The notes: generated by a model not told the origin, from the letters alone. A DNA stretch of 64,000 nucleotides from Adiantum capillus-veneris (GCA_014529385.2 CM043959.1:13238809-13302808); one strand, 5' to 3'; numbered from the stretch's first letter, positions 32,713-44,234 are shown. Translations and numbers: made by a program.

Positions 32713-32730
32713 TACCCCCCTCTTGAAAGC
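32713..32730 (-). promoter_or_regulatory. Family-A polypurine tract (inverted copy)
   Basis: Reading minus, GCTTTCAAGAGGGGGGTA directly precedes the 3' LTR. The plus-strand family-A element has the same sequence at its 3' LTR. This is the presumed primer for plus-strand DNA synthesis. Confidence 0.85.
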
Positions 32731-33289
32731 ATTGTAATCACCCTCAATTACGCCTGCAAAACAGACAAAGACCATAAACCGTCTTAGCAGACACTGACTG
32801 TTAGTACCTACGTACTAGGAACACAAATCTAGCACATGTACCAATCAACAGTCACATCACACGACATCACTGGACATCACATGACATTCAACATTCATTC
32901 GGATCTTAGACCATGATTTATCGGCAATGTAGCTAGCAATCGTATCTATATCCAGTCGGGACCTCATCGATGTCCGATTGACAAACCCCTATTGCAACCA
33001 TGTCTATTCGAGATCCAGTAGACCAAAATGCTACAGTCATTTCATCTCTCAGTTCATGCACTTAGAAGAAGTCAAGAACAGATCAGTATCATAATCACGA
33101 ATTCCATTTCATAAAGTCATACAGCAGAATACTGTCAGCTTTCAGTATCCCTGAAGCTCGAAGAGACATCAGTGACTCTAGTATCTAAATCAAGGCATCT
33201 GTTGACAAAGGAGCGGAGTAACTCGCCTCTTGTGCATCCCACTGCACCAGATCTCCGGTCAAGCTGAATTCTGGGTTCCATTTGGAGTA

Positions 33290-33665
33290 GACTATGCTAA
33301 ACCAAAAGCCTCGAGGTAAAGTTTCACAATCTGAGGAGTATCTGCTAGGTCCTCCTCCATCCACTCGCATCCAACGCAGGATAGTTCTTGAACTTAACCA
33401 AGAACCGCCTTCGGACTTTACCTTTATTCTTCGTATCCTTATGTGCCAAAATCTGTTCAGGAACAAGGATCTCCTCGTTTTCTTCCACTACAGGTTGCTC
33501 ATCAGGCTCCCCATCATCAGGCACATCACCTTTAAAAGGTTTCAAGAGACTCACATGAAATGCATTGTGAATCCTCCAAGTATCAGGCAGTTTCAATCGG
33601 AAGGAGACATCATTTATCTTTTCAGATATCTGGAAAGGTCCGTAGTATTGTATACTAAGGTTTGG
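33290..33665 (-). pseudogene. Family-A integrase tail with chromodomain
   Basis: The minus frame 33596-33345 reads [19 protein letters not shown], then [30 protein letters not shown] and a frame change. The W-x-I-H-x-x-F-H-V-S-x-L-K-P motif, then V/L-E-x-I-L, L-V-K-F-K-x-Y-P mark the chromodomain of chromovirus-type gypsy elements, thought to steer insertion to heterochromatin. It continues the integrase pieces at 40425-40860 across the L1. A frameshift just after ALDA breaks the end of the domain. Confidence 0.85.
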
Positions 33666-33681
33666 AAAAAGTATCTCCTTT
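33666..33681 (+). repeat. L1 target-site duplication, left copy
   Basis: AAAAAGTATCTCCTTT here and AAAAAGTCTCTCCTTT at 40409-40424 differ at one base. They flank the L1 exactly, the right copy beginning within the poly-A tail. Confidence 0.85.
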
Positions 33682-33998
33682 GGGCAGATGCTCGCTGCTG
33701 CTCCTGCGCGTTCCCTCCCCCCCCCCGCCTGCTCCTGCCTGCGCGCTGTCTGTCCACGCGCGCTGCTGAGCTTACGCCCAACTTGCGCGCAGCCCAGCCA
33801 GAGTGCAGCCCCGCCCGCTGCCCCCCCTGTTGTTCGCTGCCCGCTGCCTCGCCGCTCCAGCCCCTTATCCCCCCCCCCCCCTCCTCCGAAGGCCTCGTTT
33901 GAATTGCCTGGCAGTGGATTCTCAGTTGGTTTCTACTTGCCGAGCTCTCAAGCGTTGGCCTTCTCGTCCGCCCTTCTCCTTCAGAGCAGCAGACACTA

Positions 33999-35084
33999 AT
34001 GGAGGCTCATGCTCCACCTCAGAGGGACTCCTCCGAAGCCCCCTCGCCCGACACCGCTGAGCCCACCATTCGACTTGCTCTCTCACCGACAGAGCAAGCG
34101 AGCCTAGCCGATGAGGTAGAGCGTCTGCAGGCGACCCTGGTCATTTGCAAGATTCTCGGCACCCGACCCAGCAGAGGAGAGCTGCGTGACCTTCTCCAGG
34201 CCCGCCTTCTCGCAGAGGTGGGCAAGATTTTGGATGTCCAGATCCTCGGACGGGGGTACTACCAGATCGAGTTCGAGACTTCCGAGATGGCCTCCAAGGT
34301 CATAGCTATGAGTCCACTGGCTATCCGAGCATCACGCGCCCACTTTCGACAGTGGCGACACGGTTTTGACCCGACTTCGGAAGTGCTCGTAGAGGACGCA
34401 GACATCCCCATCTCAGTCTGCTTTCCGGGTTTACGGAGGGAGTACCTTCCACTGCTCTCCAGGATTGGCTCCGCCATCGGGACTGTTCTGGAGACACCTC
34501 GTACGGCAGCATCAGTAGCTGCCAAGGCGGCCGCCATCCCTTCAGTTCGAGTTTTGGTCAGAGATACCCACACGCTCCCGAAGGTCATCCTTTTGCCTCG
34601 GGTGAGTGGGGGTTGGTTTAGGCAGAGTGTCGAGTACTCGGGTCTCCCGAACCAGTGCTTCATTTGCAGAAAGATGGGCCACCTAGCGAAGGCCTGTCCA
34701 TGGAGGAGACCACGACCTGCACCTCAGCCTCAGCCCCAGCCTGCCAAGGCTAAGCCGCAGCCTCAGCCAGCGACACAGCGCACAGATTCTGAGCCACCCT
34801 CCGAGCCTGGGGCTCCAGCGGAGGAGGGGTGGCAGCAGGCCCGTGGCCGTCGACGCCAGGGGCCACAGCGACCGCCTAGCACTCAGAGTGGCCCTCAGGT
34901 GCCTACTCAGCAGCAGTGGGTTCCCACGGGGAACCGCTTTGGTCCTCTTGAGCAGGAGGAGCCTCCTACGCCAGCCTTCTCTTCCGTTTCACCCTCGCGA
35001 GCCCCTCCTCCTTCAGATTTCCCCTCTTCCTCCTCATCCCCTCCCCCGCCCTTTGCTCCCGCCCACTCCCCACCTCGCCCCCCT

Positions 35085-35137
<53 letters not shown>

Positions 35138-35912
35138 AGCTCCTTCTCCCCCTCCTCCTGCTTCAGTACCACAGTCGACTCAGGAGACTGGTCCCTCGCC
35201 GGCGGCTAGGAGATCTCTTGGCAGCGCTTTTGCCATGAGTCGCCTAGCGAGAGAGGGTCAGCCCTTCTTGCGGCCCCCTTTGCAAATTCAGACATCTTCC
35301 CTTGCAGCTATCCCTCGTGGTCTGACGAGCATTGACCTCCGACGCCGCTGGGACTTCTTCGATTACGGATTCACTCGCTTTCTCGGCGATTCCGCAGCAG
35401 ACCACGAGGCTGCCTGCTTCAGGGTCCACGCTCTGTTCCTCGTCGCTAGGGGGACAGAGGCCTTGGACTCAGCAGTTGGTTTCTCCTTTCCTCTCTGCGG
35501 TAGGACCGAGACAGAGTGGTCCCTCGACTCAGTGGTGGGATGGTTGCATACACAGGTTCTCGAGTTCTCTCACCACATGGGAGAACTTGGAGTTACAGAT
35601 TTGCTGCAGACTTTGTGGCCACTGGCCAAGTTTGCGGTGACACCCCCAGACTCAGCAGGATGTAGGCACATTGTGTAGTACTTTTTTGCTGATACACAGT
35701 GTTTGCCTTGCTATGTATACATACATGAGGACTCATGGACAAAGGAGGTTGCTTTACGCTCGGCTCGCTCTGCTTGGGCTTGGGCCAGGCACTCACTACA
35801 GGCTCGCCTATCTAGAGGACGCTCGGATGCGGATTACTTCCCATCCAAGCCTGCCTCGAAGATAGCCCGTCTTGCTGCTGCTGCAGCATCTATTCTCTCT
35901 CGCTCCCCATGA
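33999..35912 (+). pseudogene. L1 ORF1 (gag-like RNA-binding protein), one in-frame TAG
   Basis: The ATG at 33999 opens 559 codons to a TAG at 35676-35678. The same frame continues 77 more codons to a TGA at 35910-35912, so the ancestral protein was probably about 637 residues. The N-terminal part (to about residue 210) has a compact globular fold typical of plant L1 ORF1. The zinc knuckle CFICRKMGHLAKACPW is at about residues 218-233. Then come a Gln/Pro-rich and a Pro-rich segment, including an unbroken run of Pro from a 51-base C tract (35087-35137). The C-terminal part has FDYGFTRFLGDSAADHEAA. Confidence 0.85.
35087..35137 (+). repeat. 51-base poly-C tract encoding polyproline in L1 ORF1
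   Basis: An uninterrupted run of C from 35087 to 35137, with Pro-rich coding sequence on both sides. The frame is maintained. Such tracts are prone to slippage in cells and in sequencing, so its exact length is uncertain. Confidence 0.9.
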
Positions 35913-38689
35913 GGATCGTCTCATGGAACATGCAGGGATTAGGTGGGCCCTAGTTTTAGCGACAGCGGGGCCGATTGCGGCAAGAGCTTCAGCGTTGCCT
36001 TGTGGGAGGAGAGATTGATCTCCTTATGCTTCAGGAGCACCATTTGTCTGAGAGCCGCATCCGGCGCTGTGGTCAGATTTTGCGTGGACGTTATGATACC
36101 TTTTGGTCAGCTGCTTTTGGACCTGGAGGCATCCAGGGTGGGGTATGTATGACTATTGCGGACTCATTGCAGCAGGCCATTGTGGGCAGAGGGATTATTG
36201 TGCCAGGCAGAGCTCAGTGGATTACTTTGCAGGTTCAGGGTGGCCTTGTGGGCTTCCTGAACATCTATGCGCCCAATGTGGCGAGTGCTCGTGCAGAGTT
36301 TTGGTCACAGATTGTTGAGTCTTTGCCACAGGTTGACCATTGGTGTGTAGGAGGGGACTTCAACATGTTGGAGGACCCTTCTGACAGGATCGGAGGCAGC
36401 CATGCTACTATGCATGGAGTCGAGTTAGCAGCTTGGGAGAGGTTGTGTATGACCTTGAGGGTCTCGGATACATGGCAACATTCTGGCTTTGTGAGGCCTC
36501 CAGAGAGTCTTGCCTTCTCTAGATCAGACCGCAAAGTAGGAGGAGTGAATCTATCGCGGATAGATCGCTTCTACACTAGTGACACTTCAGTGACTTGGGG
36601 ATCAGTGGGCATCCTGGCAGGGACATCCTTCTCGGACCATGCACCAGTGATCCTCACAGTGGTAGACAGGCAGAGGAGTGGGAGCACGATGCTTCGCATC
36701 CCAGAGCGGGTCTTGTTGGACACAGCACTCAGAGAGAGGGTAGAGGCTCTTTGGACAGAGGGCATGGACAAACAGGCTCTACCGGCAGACAGAGTGGCCT
36801 TAGGCCTAGCTCAGCTTAGCCACTTTTTTCTCCAGGAGTCTTTGGCTCGACGGGCCGCAGCGAGAGAGGAGGAGCAGCGTCTCAGACGAGGCATTGCTTC
36901 ACTACAGAGGATGAAGGAGCAGCATCCAGACAGTCCATGGTTGGAGGAGCAGTTACAGCAGGCTCGACAGGAGCTTGCTTGCACAGAGGAGAGGCGCCAT
37001 GAGTTTGCCTTTCACCGACAGGCATCTCAATGGACTCAGGTAGGTGACAGAGTGACAGGTGCCTTTTTTGAGACAGTAGGACCTCGGCACTCGCATGCCA
37101 AGGTCACTCAGCTGAGGAGACCCGATGGGTCAGTTGCTTGTGAGCCTGAGGATATGCGTGCAGTTGCTACTGACTTTTACCATGAGCTACTGACGGCTGA
37201 GCCCCAGTCAGAGAGACAGGATGCATGCAGGGAGCAGGTTTGGGCGCAGATGCCTTGTCTTGTGACTGAGGAGATGCGCCAGAGGCTGGAGATACCTCTT
37301 CAGCTTGAGGAGCTGCACACGGCTCTTAGGGCCCTTCCTTGTGGTAGTTGTCCAGGTGAGGATGGGCTGACTCCCAGCTTCTTCTTGGAGTACTGGGACT
37401 TGCGTGGCCCAGATCTTTGTAGTGCCTTTCAGTACATTCTGCACACAGGAGTGATGCCGAATAGCATGAGTGAGGGCCTGATTTACCTCATTCCAAAGGA
37501 GGGTGGCTCCTTGGATGAGATTCGACAGTGGCACCCCATCACCATCCTCAACTCAGCCTACAAAATTCTTGCCAAGGCTCTGAGTTTGAGGATTCAGCCA
37601 CTTTTGGAGAGCCTTATACATGGGACTCAGATAGGTTTTGTCAAGGAACGCAATATCCTTGACAACATCTTCACTTTCTGGGAGGCTTCTGCCCTGGCAC
37701 GTCTCCGTGGGAAGGACCTTGTGATTCTTCTTCTCGATTTTGAGAAGGCATACGACAGAGTTGACTGGGACTTTCTAGAGGGCACGCTTCGCAGGATGGG
37801 CTTTTCAGATGCTTGGATCAAAGGGGTGTCGGCTTTGTACAGACAGGCTCACAGTCAGGTGCTTTTGGCAGGAGGTAGAGGTGAGCGCTTCATGCTCACA
37901 CGATCGGTCAGACAGGGTTGTCCTCTTGCCCCCTTTCTCTTTCTGTTCTATGCGGAGGCGATGAGCAGATTTTTGGCGTCACAGCAGGTTGGTTTGAGGG
38001 GCTTAGCACTCCCGATACGAGGAGATGAGCTTCTGGACGCTGAGTTTGCCGACGACTCAGCCTTGTACTTAGAGGGCCAGGAGGCCAATTTACACAGGTG
38101 TGGGCAGGCTCTTGAGACCTTCTGCTGTGCATCGGGTGCATTGATCAACTAGAGAAAGACAGTGGCTTTCTCGGTTGGCAGTGCTCCTGTGCCAGAGTGG
38201 ATGCCAGGAGAGGGTTTCAGGTGGATTCCCCCAGGGACTGCAGTTCGATACTTGGGTTGTCAGGTTGGTTTGGATTTGTCCCCCGAGCAGCAGATTGCTC
38301 CTCTTCTCCTGTCCATCAGGAGAAAGCTGTTCCACTGGAGCTCAGCACGACTTTCGCTGGCTGGTAGAGTAGTAGTTGCCAACCAGGTGTTGTTGGCAAC
38401 TATGTGGTACATCATTTCTTGCTGGATCTTCTCGAGTTCTTGTATCAGCCAGGTAGAGAGGCTGATCAGGAACTTCCTTTGGTCAGGTCGCGACACTCAG
38501 GTTGCCCGAGCCAAGGTGGCTTGGTCGGTCATCACACTTCCTTGTTCTCAGGGAGGGCTTGGGATCATTGATCAAGCACAACAGAGCAGAGCCCTTCTTG
38601 GGAAGTTCGTCGTCAGAGGACTTCTTCCAGGCGAGGAGCCCTGGAAAGAGTTCTTGCTGCAGAGGCTTCGTGCCAGGGTGCCTCAGTAA
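35909..38689 (+). pseudogene. L1 ORF2: endonuclease and reverse transcriptase
   Basis: ATG at 35909 starts MRIVSWNMQGLGGP, the L1 endonuclease opening, then two TAG stops (35951 and 35957). The long frame to 38152 has LMLQEHHLS, FLNIYAPN, VGGDFNMLEDPSDRIGG, LSRIDRFYTS and SFSDHAPVILT, the metal- and DNA-binding motifs of the AP-type endonuclease. RT motifs follow: GEDGLTPSFFLEYWDL, YLIPKEGGSLDEIRQWHPI, VILLLDFEKAYDRVDWDF, SVRQGCPLAPFLFLFY and the catalytic AEFADDSALYL. Another TAG (38150) is followed by the thumb region to a TAA at 38687. Confidence 0.93.
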
Positions 38690-40263
38690 GGAGGCCCTTG
38701 GCAACCTTCGACCAGATGGATCTTTACAGAGTTGCGCCGAGTTGGTTTGAGCAGGAGACTGGAGGACCGGTTCGCTGTGAGTTTGCTTCGCTCTTGGGAG
38801 CTCTTACGGCGTGGCCTAGAGCAGAGACAACCGACATGCACGGAGGAGCGCCTACGACATCCCCTCGTCTGGAACCCCATGGTTAGTACTCAGAGAGGCC
38901 ACCTGGTTGGGAGTAGGCCTCATGTTTCATGGGGTCCCATGGCAGCAGGTCCAGCGCGCTCTCTAGGTGACTGGCTAGAGTTCACAGGTTTGTCAGAGGA
39001 GGTGCAGGGTGTCTAGCTACAGGGCATGAGAGGGGTTCAGAGCATGTATCAGGACATCTCAGAGTCAGTTCCAGCTGAGTGGCTCACGCCTCTCGAGCCA
39101 GTAGCACCCCGATGGATGGGAGCCTTCACACGACTGGAGGTTCTCATCTCAGTCAGGGCTTGTTCAGAGACTGTCCCAGCCCTGTTCTTTGAGCTTCAGG
39201 GTGGGAGACGATTACAGCGAGTTACAGTAGAGGCCCCGCAGGTAGCAGAGTGTTGTTTCCAGAGGATCCGAGTTGTGGGCATCTGTGGGAGGACTTGCGT
39301 CATAGACCCTGACCCAGCAGCTCTCTAGACAGGACACTGGAGGCTATGGGCTTGGGAGTGTTTTCCACTGGCACGAGTACGGTGGGATCCTGGTGAGTGG
39401 CTATGGAGGGACCCCTTCTCTTCTGCAGACCCCCTTGGAGTCCCTTTCTTTCAGTACACTGTTCGGCTTGGACGTCATATACTTGCAGCGCAGAGAGAGG
39501 CCCGCCCCGCTGCAGCACGTCATTGGCAGGAGGAGGGTCTCACAGTTGAGTTGTTGGCACCTTTTTGGCAGAGGCTATGGGACTCCAGACAGCCGAGGCG
39601 CGTCACTTTGTTACAGTGGTTGGTTGCACACAGAGCCACAGCAGTAGGGAGCGGAGCTGGCTTGTGCATAGTGGTCTCTCGGCCGCATGTACAGCCTGTG
39701 ACCAATTGGTGGAGAGTCAGCGACACTGTCTTTGGGACTGTCCTTCGGCCCAGCAGGTGTGGCTACGAGTTCTTCGGCTGATGCCTGCCCTCTCCGCGGC
39801 TTGACAATACACTTGGGGGGCAGCGGCTTGGTCCACTCTCACGAGCCCGGCACTACAGTTTGAGCTATCTTCCACCAGCTGGATGATAGTGATACAGGGG
39901 GGGCGACCTGCACTCCAGCCTGCTACAGACCTTACTCCACAGGAGTGGTGCAGTGAGAGAGAGGAGTGCTGGGAGCTCATCAGCGGCCTAGCTCTCTGGT
40001 TCATCTGGCGGGCCCGTTGTTTCCACATCTTTGAGGCTCGCCCTGTGCCACCAGCAGAGACTGTTCGTGACTTTTGGCTAGAGCTGATCTATACTCTCAG
40101 AGGACGGCTAGAGGGACTACAGGGCAGCTCCGACCGCATGCGGGAGCGCCGCGAGGCTTTCCTTCGACTCTGGTGCCCTAGGCCTTTCTACACCATGGTC
40201 CAGGGGGTGCTCAGATGGCACTACTGTCCACCTGTGTGGCTCTTCCCTCCTCCCATTTCTTGA
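38690..40263 (+). pseudogene. L1 ORF2 C-terminal region with zf-RVT type zinc finger
   Basis: The ORF2 frame continues beyond the TAA at 38687 with further stops at 39014 and 39326 (both TAG). Near 39660 it shifts one frame. The zinc finger then reads CTACDQLVESQRHCLWDCPS, the C-x2-C ... H-C-L-W-x-C pattern of plant LINEs (zf-RVT). After a TGA at 39802 the last frame runs to 40263 with LALWFIWRARCFHIFE, the usual plant L1 C-terminal W-x-I-W-x-x-R block. Confidence 0.8.
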
Positions 40264-40408
40264 TCTAGCCCCATTGTATATATGCTGTTTTTTTCATTGG
40301 GAGAGTCTCCCCATCATGCTTGTTGTAGCCCTCTCTTGCAGAGGTGGATGTAGCCCTATGGGCAGTTTTCATTAACTAATAGAAGGATCTTTTTCTTGGG
40401 GGGAAAAA

Positions 40409-40424
40409 AAAAAGTCTCTCCTTT
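40409..40424 (+). repeat. L1 target-site duplication, right copy
   Basis: AAAAAGTCTCTCCTTT follows and overlaps the poly-A end of the L1. See the left copy at 33666-33681. Confidence 0.85.
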
Positions 40425-41800
40425 CTCTTTTTCTTTCTCAGGCGTGCCTTCTCAAAACGTAAGAGCACCCAATCATCCTCCTTCAATTTCAAGTCGCGAC
40501 GATGACGATCCACTGCCTTTTTCTGTCGTTCTTGACATTTCTGAAAAGTCTCGCGAACCTTGGCAAAAGTCGTATCTAAGTCTCGCGTATATTCATCCGC
40601 TTCAAAAATCTTATCTTTCGAGCTTAGGAAGGGCGGAACCGTCGTAGCACCTTCAACAATCTCAATGGCGCCTTCCCCGTAGAAAAGTGTATCGTGTTAT
40701 TGTAGGCAATTCCACCAAAGGTAGGTACTTTTCCCATTGAGTCTTCTGATCCGAGATATAAGACTTCAATAAATCTAAAACCACTAAATTGGCAATCTCA
40801 GATTGCCCGTCAATCTGCGGGTGCAACGATGACGACAACTGCAACCGCGTGCCAATGTTCTCTCAAATTGCCTTCCAAAACAAATCGCATGGATAACCGC
40901 CAAAAGCTCTTTCTCATAAATCTGAGCTGTCATCTCCGGCCTTGAGAACAATCGGCTCTCGTAAGCAATGACATGGCCTTCTTGCATTAAGACCGCACCC
41001 TGACTATGACCACAAGCATCACAATACACTTCAAATGACTTCTGCAAGTCCGGCAAAGTCAAAACTGGTCCCGTAGTCAATTTTTCTTTCAATGTCTGAA
41101 AGGCAGTCACCTCTGTGGGTCCCCACGAGAAAGGAACTCCATTCTGTGTCAAGATATGCATAGGGGAAGCAACCTTTGCAAACTTTCAGATGAACCGCCT
41201 ATAGTACGAACACAGTCCCAAGAAGCTTCTAACTTCATGGACATTCTTCAAATCGCCAATCGCGGATAGTCTCTATCTTGGCCGGATCCATTTGCACTCC
41301 TGCTACTGAGACAATGTGTCCCAAAAAGTGCATCTCTGGTAGGAAAAATTCACTTTTCTTTGCATTAATCACTAACTTGTGATCTCGTAATTCCTGAAAG
41401 ACTTGAAGCAGATGATCTCTGTGTTCTGCCTCATTCTTGGAGAAAACAATGATATCGTCAAAGAACGTGCCAACAAATAGCATGTACTCTCGAAAAATCC
41501 TGTCCATCATCCGGTTAAATGTCGCAGGAGCATTGGTTAAGCCAAAAGGCATCACCAAAAACTCAAATAACCCAAAAGTCATTCGAAAAGCTGTCTTGTA
41601 GACGTCTCCCAACGCGATTCTGATCTGATGATATCAACTCTTCAAATCAATCCTCCTAAAGCACGAGGATCCCTGTAATCTATTGAGTATATCATCTATC
41701 CTAGGAATCGGAAATTTGTTCTTGATGGTGATTTTGTTGAGATCTCTATAATCAATGCACATTCTCCAAGATCCCTCTTTCTTCAAAACCAACAACATTG
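40425..41800 (-). pseudogene. Family-A RT, RNase H and integrase tail (inverted copy)
   Basis: Minus-strand [22 protein letters not shown] in the 41700-41760 region, then a 125-codon frame (41612-41235) with [20 protein letters not shown], the catalytic [11 protein letters not shown] and LGHIVSVAGVQMDPAK. RNase H (41161 to about 40880) has YCDACGHSQGAVLMQ and [11 protein letters not shown], then breaks off. Integrase resumes with LHPQIDGQSEIANLVV near 40840, so the RNase H end and most of integrase are deleted. The frame continues to the L1 boundary at 40425 and, beyond the L1, to the chromodomain. Confidence 0.88.
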
Positions 41801-42989
41801 AAGAGCAATACGGTGAAGTACCAGGCTAGACAAGACCCTTTTCCAAGAGGTCTTTCACTTCGTTCATAATCTCTTCATTCTGTGCTCGGCTACACGGTAA
41901 GGTGGCCGGCTCGATGGTGTGCTTCCAGGTATCAGATCAATGGTATGATCTTCAGGACGAGCAGGTCTCGCCTGGTAGGCCCTCTGAGAAGCAATCGACG
42001 TGAGAGTGGAGAAAATCTTGGCGTTCTTTATCAAGTTTAGACATATTTGTCATATCCTTATCATTCAATTCTTTAATGAAAATCGAGTAAACAAACAGAC
42101 TAGATTTCATTAATTTAGAAATGGCCGAAGCCGATACAATAGGGACAGACTCGCCCTTCAATTTAATATCAAGTACAATGGTTCTGCCCTTCTCTGTAGT
42201 CAATGTCGCTTTCCTCGCCCGATAATCGACCACGGCGTTGTTCTTATGGTACAAGCGAATCCCTAAGAGAACATCACAACCTTCCAAAGGCATTATAAAA
42301 AAGTCCTCATGCGCCAAATACCCCTGACAATGCAACCGAAGTTTGCCAATGACAGGTGTAATGGCTACGTCCTTGTCGGGTGCCGCTAGAACTGTCTCCG
42401 CAAGTAGTCCCATCCGATCGAGAGAGATCTCGAGCCGCGCCGCCAATTCTGGTGAAATGAAGTTGGCCTTGGCTCCTCCATCAAAGAAGATCAGGGCCTC
42501 TTGGTCTTTCACTTTGCCCCAAGCACGGCAAAGTTTTGTACTTTCGTCCATGGTGTTAGGATCGGTACCCACACAATGTGGAACCGGTCCTGTTTTCATC
42601 TTGCCTTTTCTTCCACGTTCCTCAGCTGCTCTCGAGCTCTCGGGCCTATCGTCGTCCTTGTCATTTTGTTCTTTCTGTGCCTTTTTAGGGCGCTTCGCGG
42701 AGATATGTCCATGTCCTCCGCATCCAAAGCACTTCCCCTCTCTGATGAAGCGAGCTCTCTCCTGAGGAGTAATCTTGGGTCGTGCATCCTTCTTCTCTGG
42801 GTTGCTCTTTCTCTTTCTACTTTCATTCGCTGAAGTTTGTTCAGCTCGTTCTGTCATGACCTCATCGGTGGGGTGGGTCAGACTGCCAGAGTGAATGGCA
42901 AAGCCCCGTTTCGCATGACTCATCAACTCCTGAATAGAAGCTGACTTCTGTTTCAAGCAGTGATCTCGGATCTCTGTAAGTAGACCCAA
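41801..42989 (-). pseudogene. Family-A gag end, zinc knuckle and protease (inverted copy)
   Basis: A 345-codon frame, 42989-41952. The zinc knuckle reads CFGCGGHGHISAKRP, its last Cys changed to Arg. The protease reads IFFDGGAKANFIS, again Asp-Gly-Gly instead of Asp-Thr-Gly, as in the fragment at 8756. GCDVLLGI and the linker to RT follow, ending in a frame change near 41950. The rest of the linker (PPYRVAEHRMKRL-like) is recovered in other frames to 41801. Confidence 0.85.
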
Positions 42990-44164
42990 GGTAAACCGCT
43001 CAATCCGTTCTTTGAACGAGATCTTCTAGAATGAAGAGGCGGATAGAAAAGAGGTCCAGAATCTCTCGCAATAAGCATCCACTGTATCTCTCTTGGTCAT
43101 CTGAAGATGGTTCCAAGCAGCTCGTTTATCGCGTTCATACTCTTGCGTCAGCCAAGAAGAAATAAAAAGCTTCTTAAATTTCAGTCATTTAACTGGCACA
43201 GTCTTGTTTAAAAGAAGCGTGGACCACCAAGTTCGAGCATTCCCCTTAAAATAAGAGGCAGCTCTCCGAATCTTGGAGTGCTCTGAGTAGCATCCTCCCG
43301 TGAAAGCGATGTCAAACTGCTGTATAAAAGACAAAGCCTTCGAAGCATCTTTGTATCCTGAAAAAGTGTCAAATTTGATCGACAGTCCACCTTCCTTAAA
43401 CTCTCGGACTTTCTTGCTTTTATCTTCCAGAAAGTCATACTGGTTGGCTGTATAAAAATTCTTCTTGTTCGCATAAAAATTGCCGTCATTAGAGTCTGAA
43501 CTGTCTATAGACGAGTCCTCTGTAGAACTGTCACTCACTAGGCGAGATTTAGACTTCTTTACCTTTTTCTTGCCCTTTCCGAAGCGTTGTTTCTTGCTTC
43601 GCTTTTTGTCTTCTCTATCTTCTTCGCTCAAATCTGAAGAGCTAGAAGAACTGTCAGAAGAAAAAGAAGAAGAAGAATTGGGTACTCCTTCAAATCGAAC
43701 ACGCTTCTTCTGTTTCTTTGCCTTATCAAATGTCGACTAACAACCCAAATAACCCGAAAGTCGGTGCCTTTCTTCTGCTTTTTGCCATGCTTTTTAGCTT
43801 TGTTCTGCGCTTCAAAAAGCTGAGCAATCCGTGCTTCAACCACCTCTTCTAATTTCTTCTCTGAATATTGCTTGTGAGCAGAAGGTTTCTTGAGAGCGGG
43901 TTTCGGGGGTGGTGTTGTGGTTTTCTTCCACTGCTCGTGCACTTCCTAAAAAGAAGTCTCGCTCATATATTTTGCTAATTTTGGGTCCTTCGCAAAACTG
44001 AGCATCATCTTTGTTGCATCACCGATCAATTAACGACGCTTCATCTCTCGTTGCTCCGCCTAAGTAGGTCGAGGCGAGCCATACTCTCTGCTGGACTCTT
44101 AGTTGTGATCCTTGCCCGCATCTCCCGATGCAGAGGGATTTGACTGATCCTTGCGTGAAGCCAT
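42990..44164 (-). pseudogene. Family-A gag N-terminal part and capsid (inverted copy)
   Basis: The probable start ATG is at 44164-44162 (MASRKDQSNPSASGDAG). A stop follows after about 20 codons. The next pieces read EEVVEARIAQLFEAQNKAKK, then a Ser-rich acidic stretch (43700-43500), then YDFLEDKSKKVREFKEGG and SIKFDTFSGY, the start of the gypsy capsid, and RRAASYFKGNARTWWSTLLL. The same layout occurs in the plus-strand copy at 54778-56340. Several frameshifts. Confidence 0.85.
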
Positions 44165-44221
44165 AGGTGCCACGGAAAAAGAAATTGGGATCGGATTTCC
44201 TGTAGAAGAGAAATCGACCGT

Positions 44222-44233
44222 GCTCTGATACCA
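44222..44233 (-). promoter_or_regulatory. Family-A primer-binding site (inverted copy)
   Basis: Reading minus, TGGTATCAGAGC follows the 5' LTR end GTTACA after one base. This is the standard plant retrotransposon site complementary to initiator tRNA-Met. Confidence 0.9.
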
Positions 44234-44234
44234 T

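Larger units (their letters stand above)
33682..40408 (+). mobile_element. L1-type LINE, nearly full length, in a family-A element
   Basis: About 6.7 kb, strikingly more GC-rich than its surroundings. It has a C-rich 5' UTR (33682-33998), ORF1 with a zinc knuckle (33999-35912 with one stop), ORF2 with endonuclease, RT and a C-terminal region (35909 to about 40263), a short 3' UTR, and a poly-A end at 40404-40413 that merges with the right target duplication. ORF1 and ORF2 overlap by four bases, ATGA. Several stops and one frameshift in ORF2 show it is dead, but the two ends are intact. Confidence 0.93.

Noticed and set aside
34019-35429. Minus-strand frames opposite L1 ORF1 (including a poly-Gly frame)
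   Set aside because: Shadows of the GC-rich ORF1; they have no domain and mirror the poly-Pro tract.
42343-42833. Plus-strand frames at 42343-42833
   Set aside because: Antisense to the family-A gag and protease; the minus-strand reading has clear domains.
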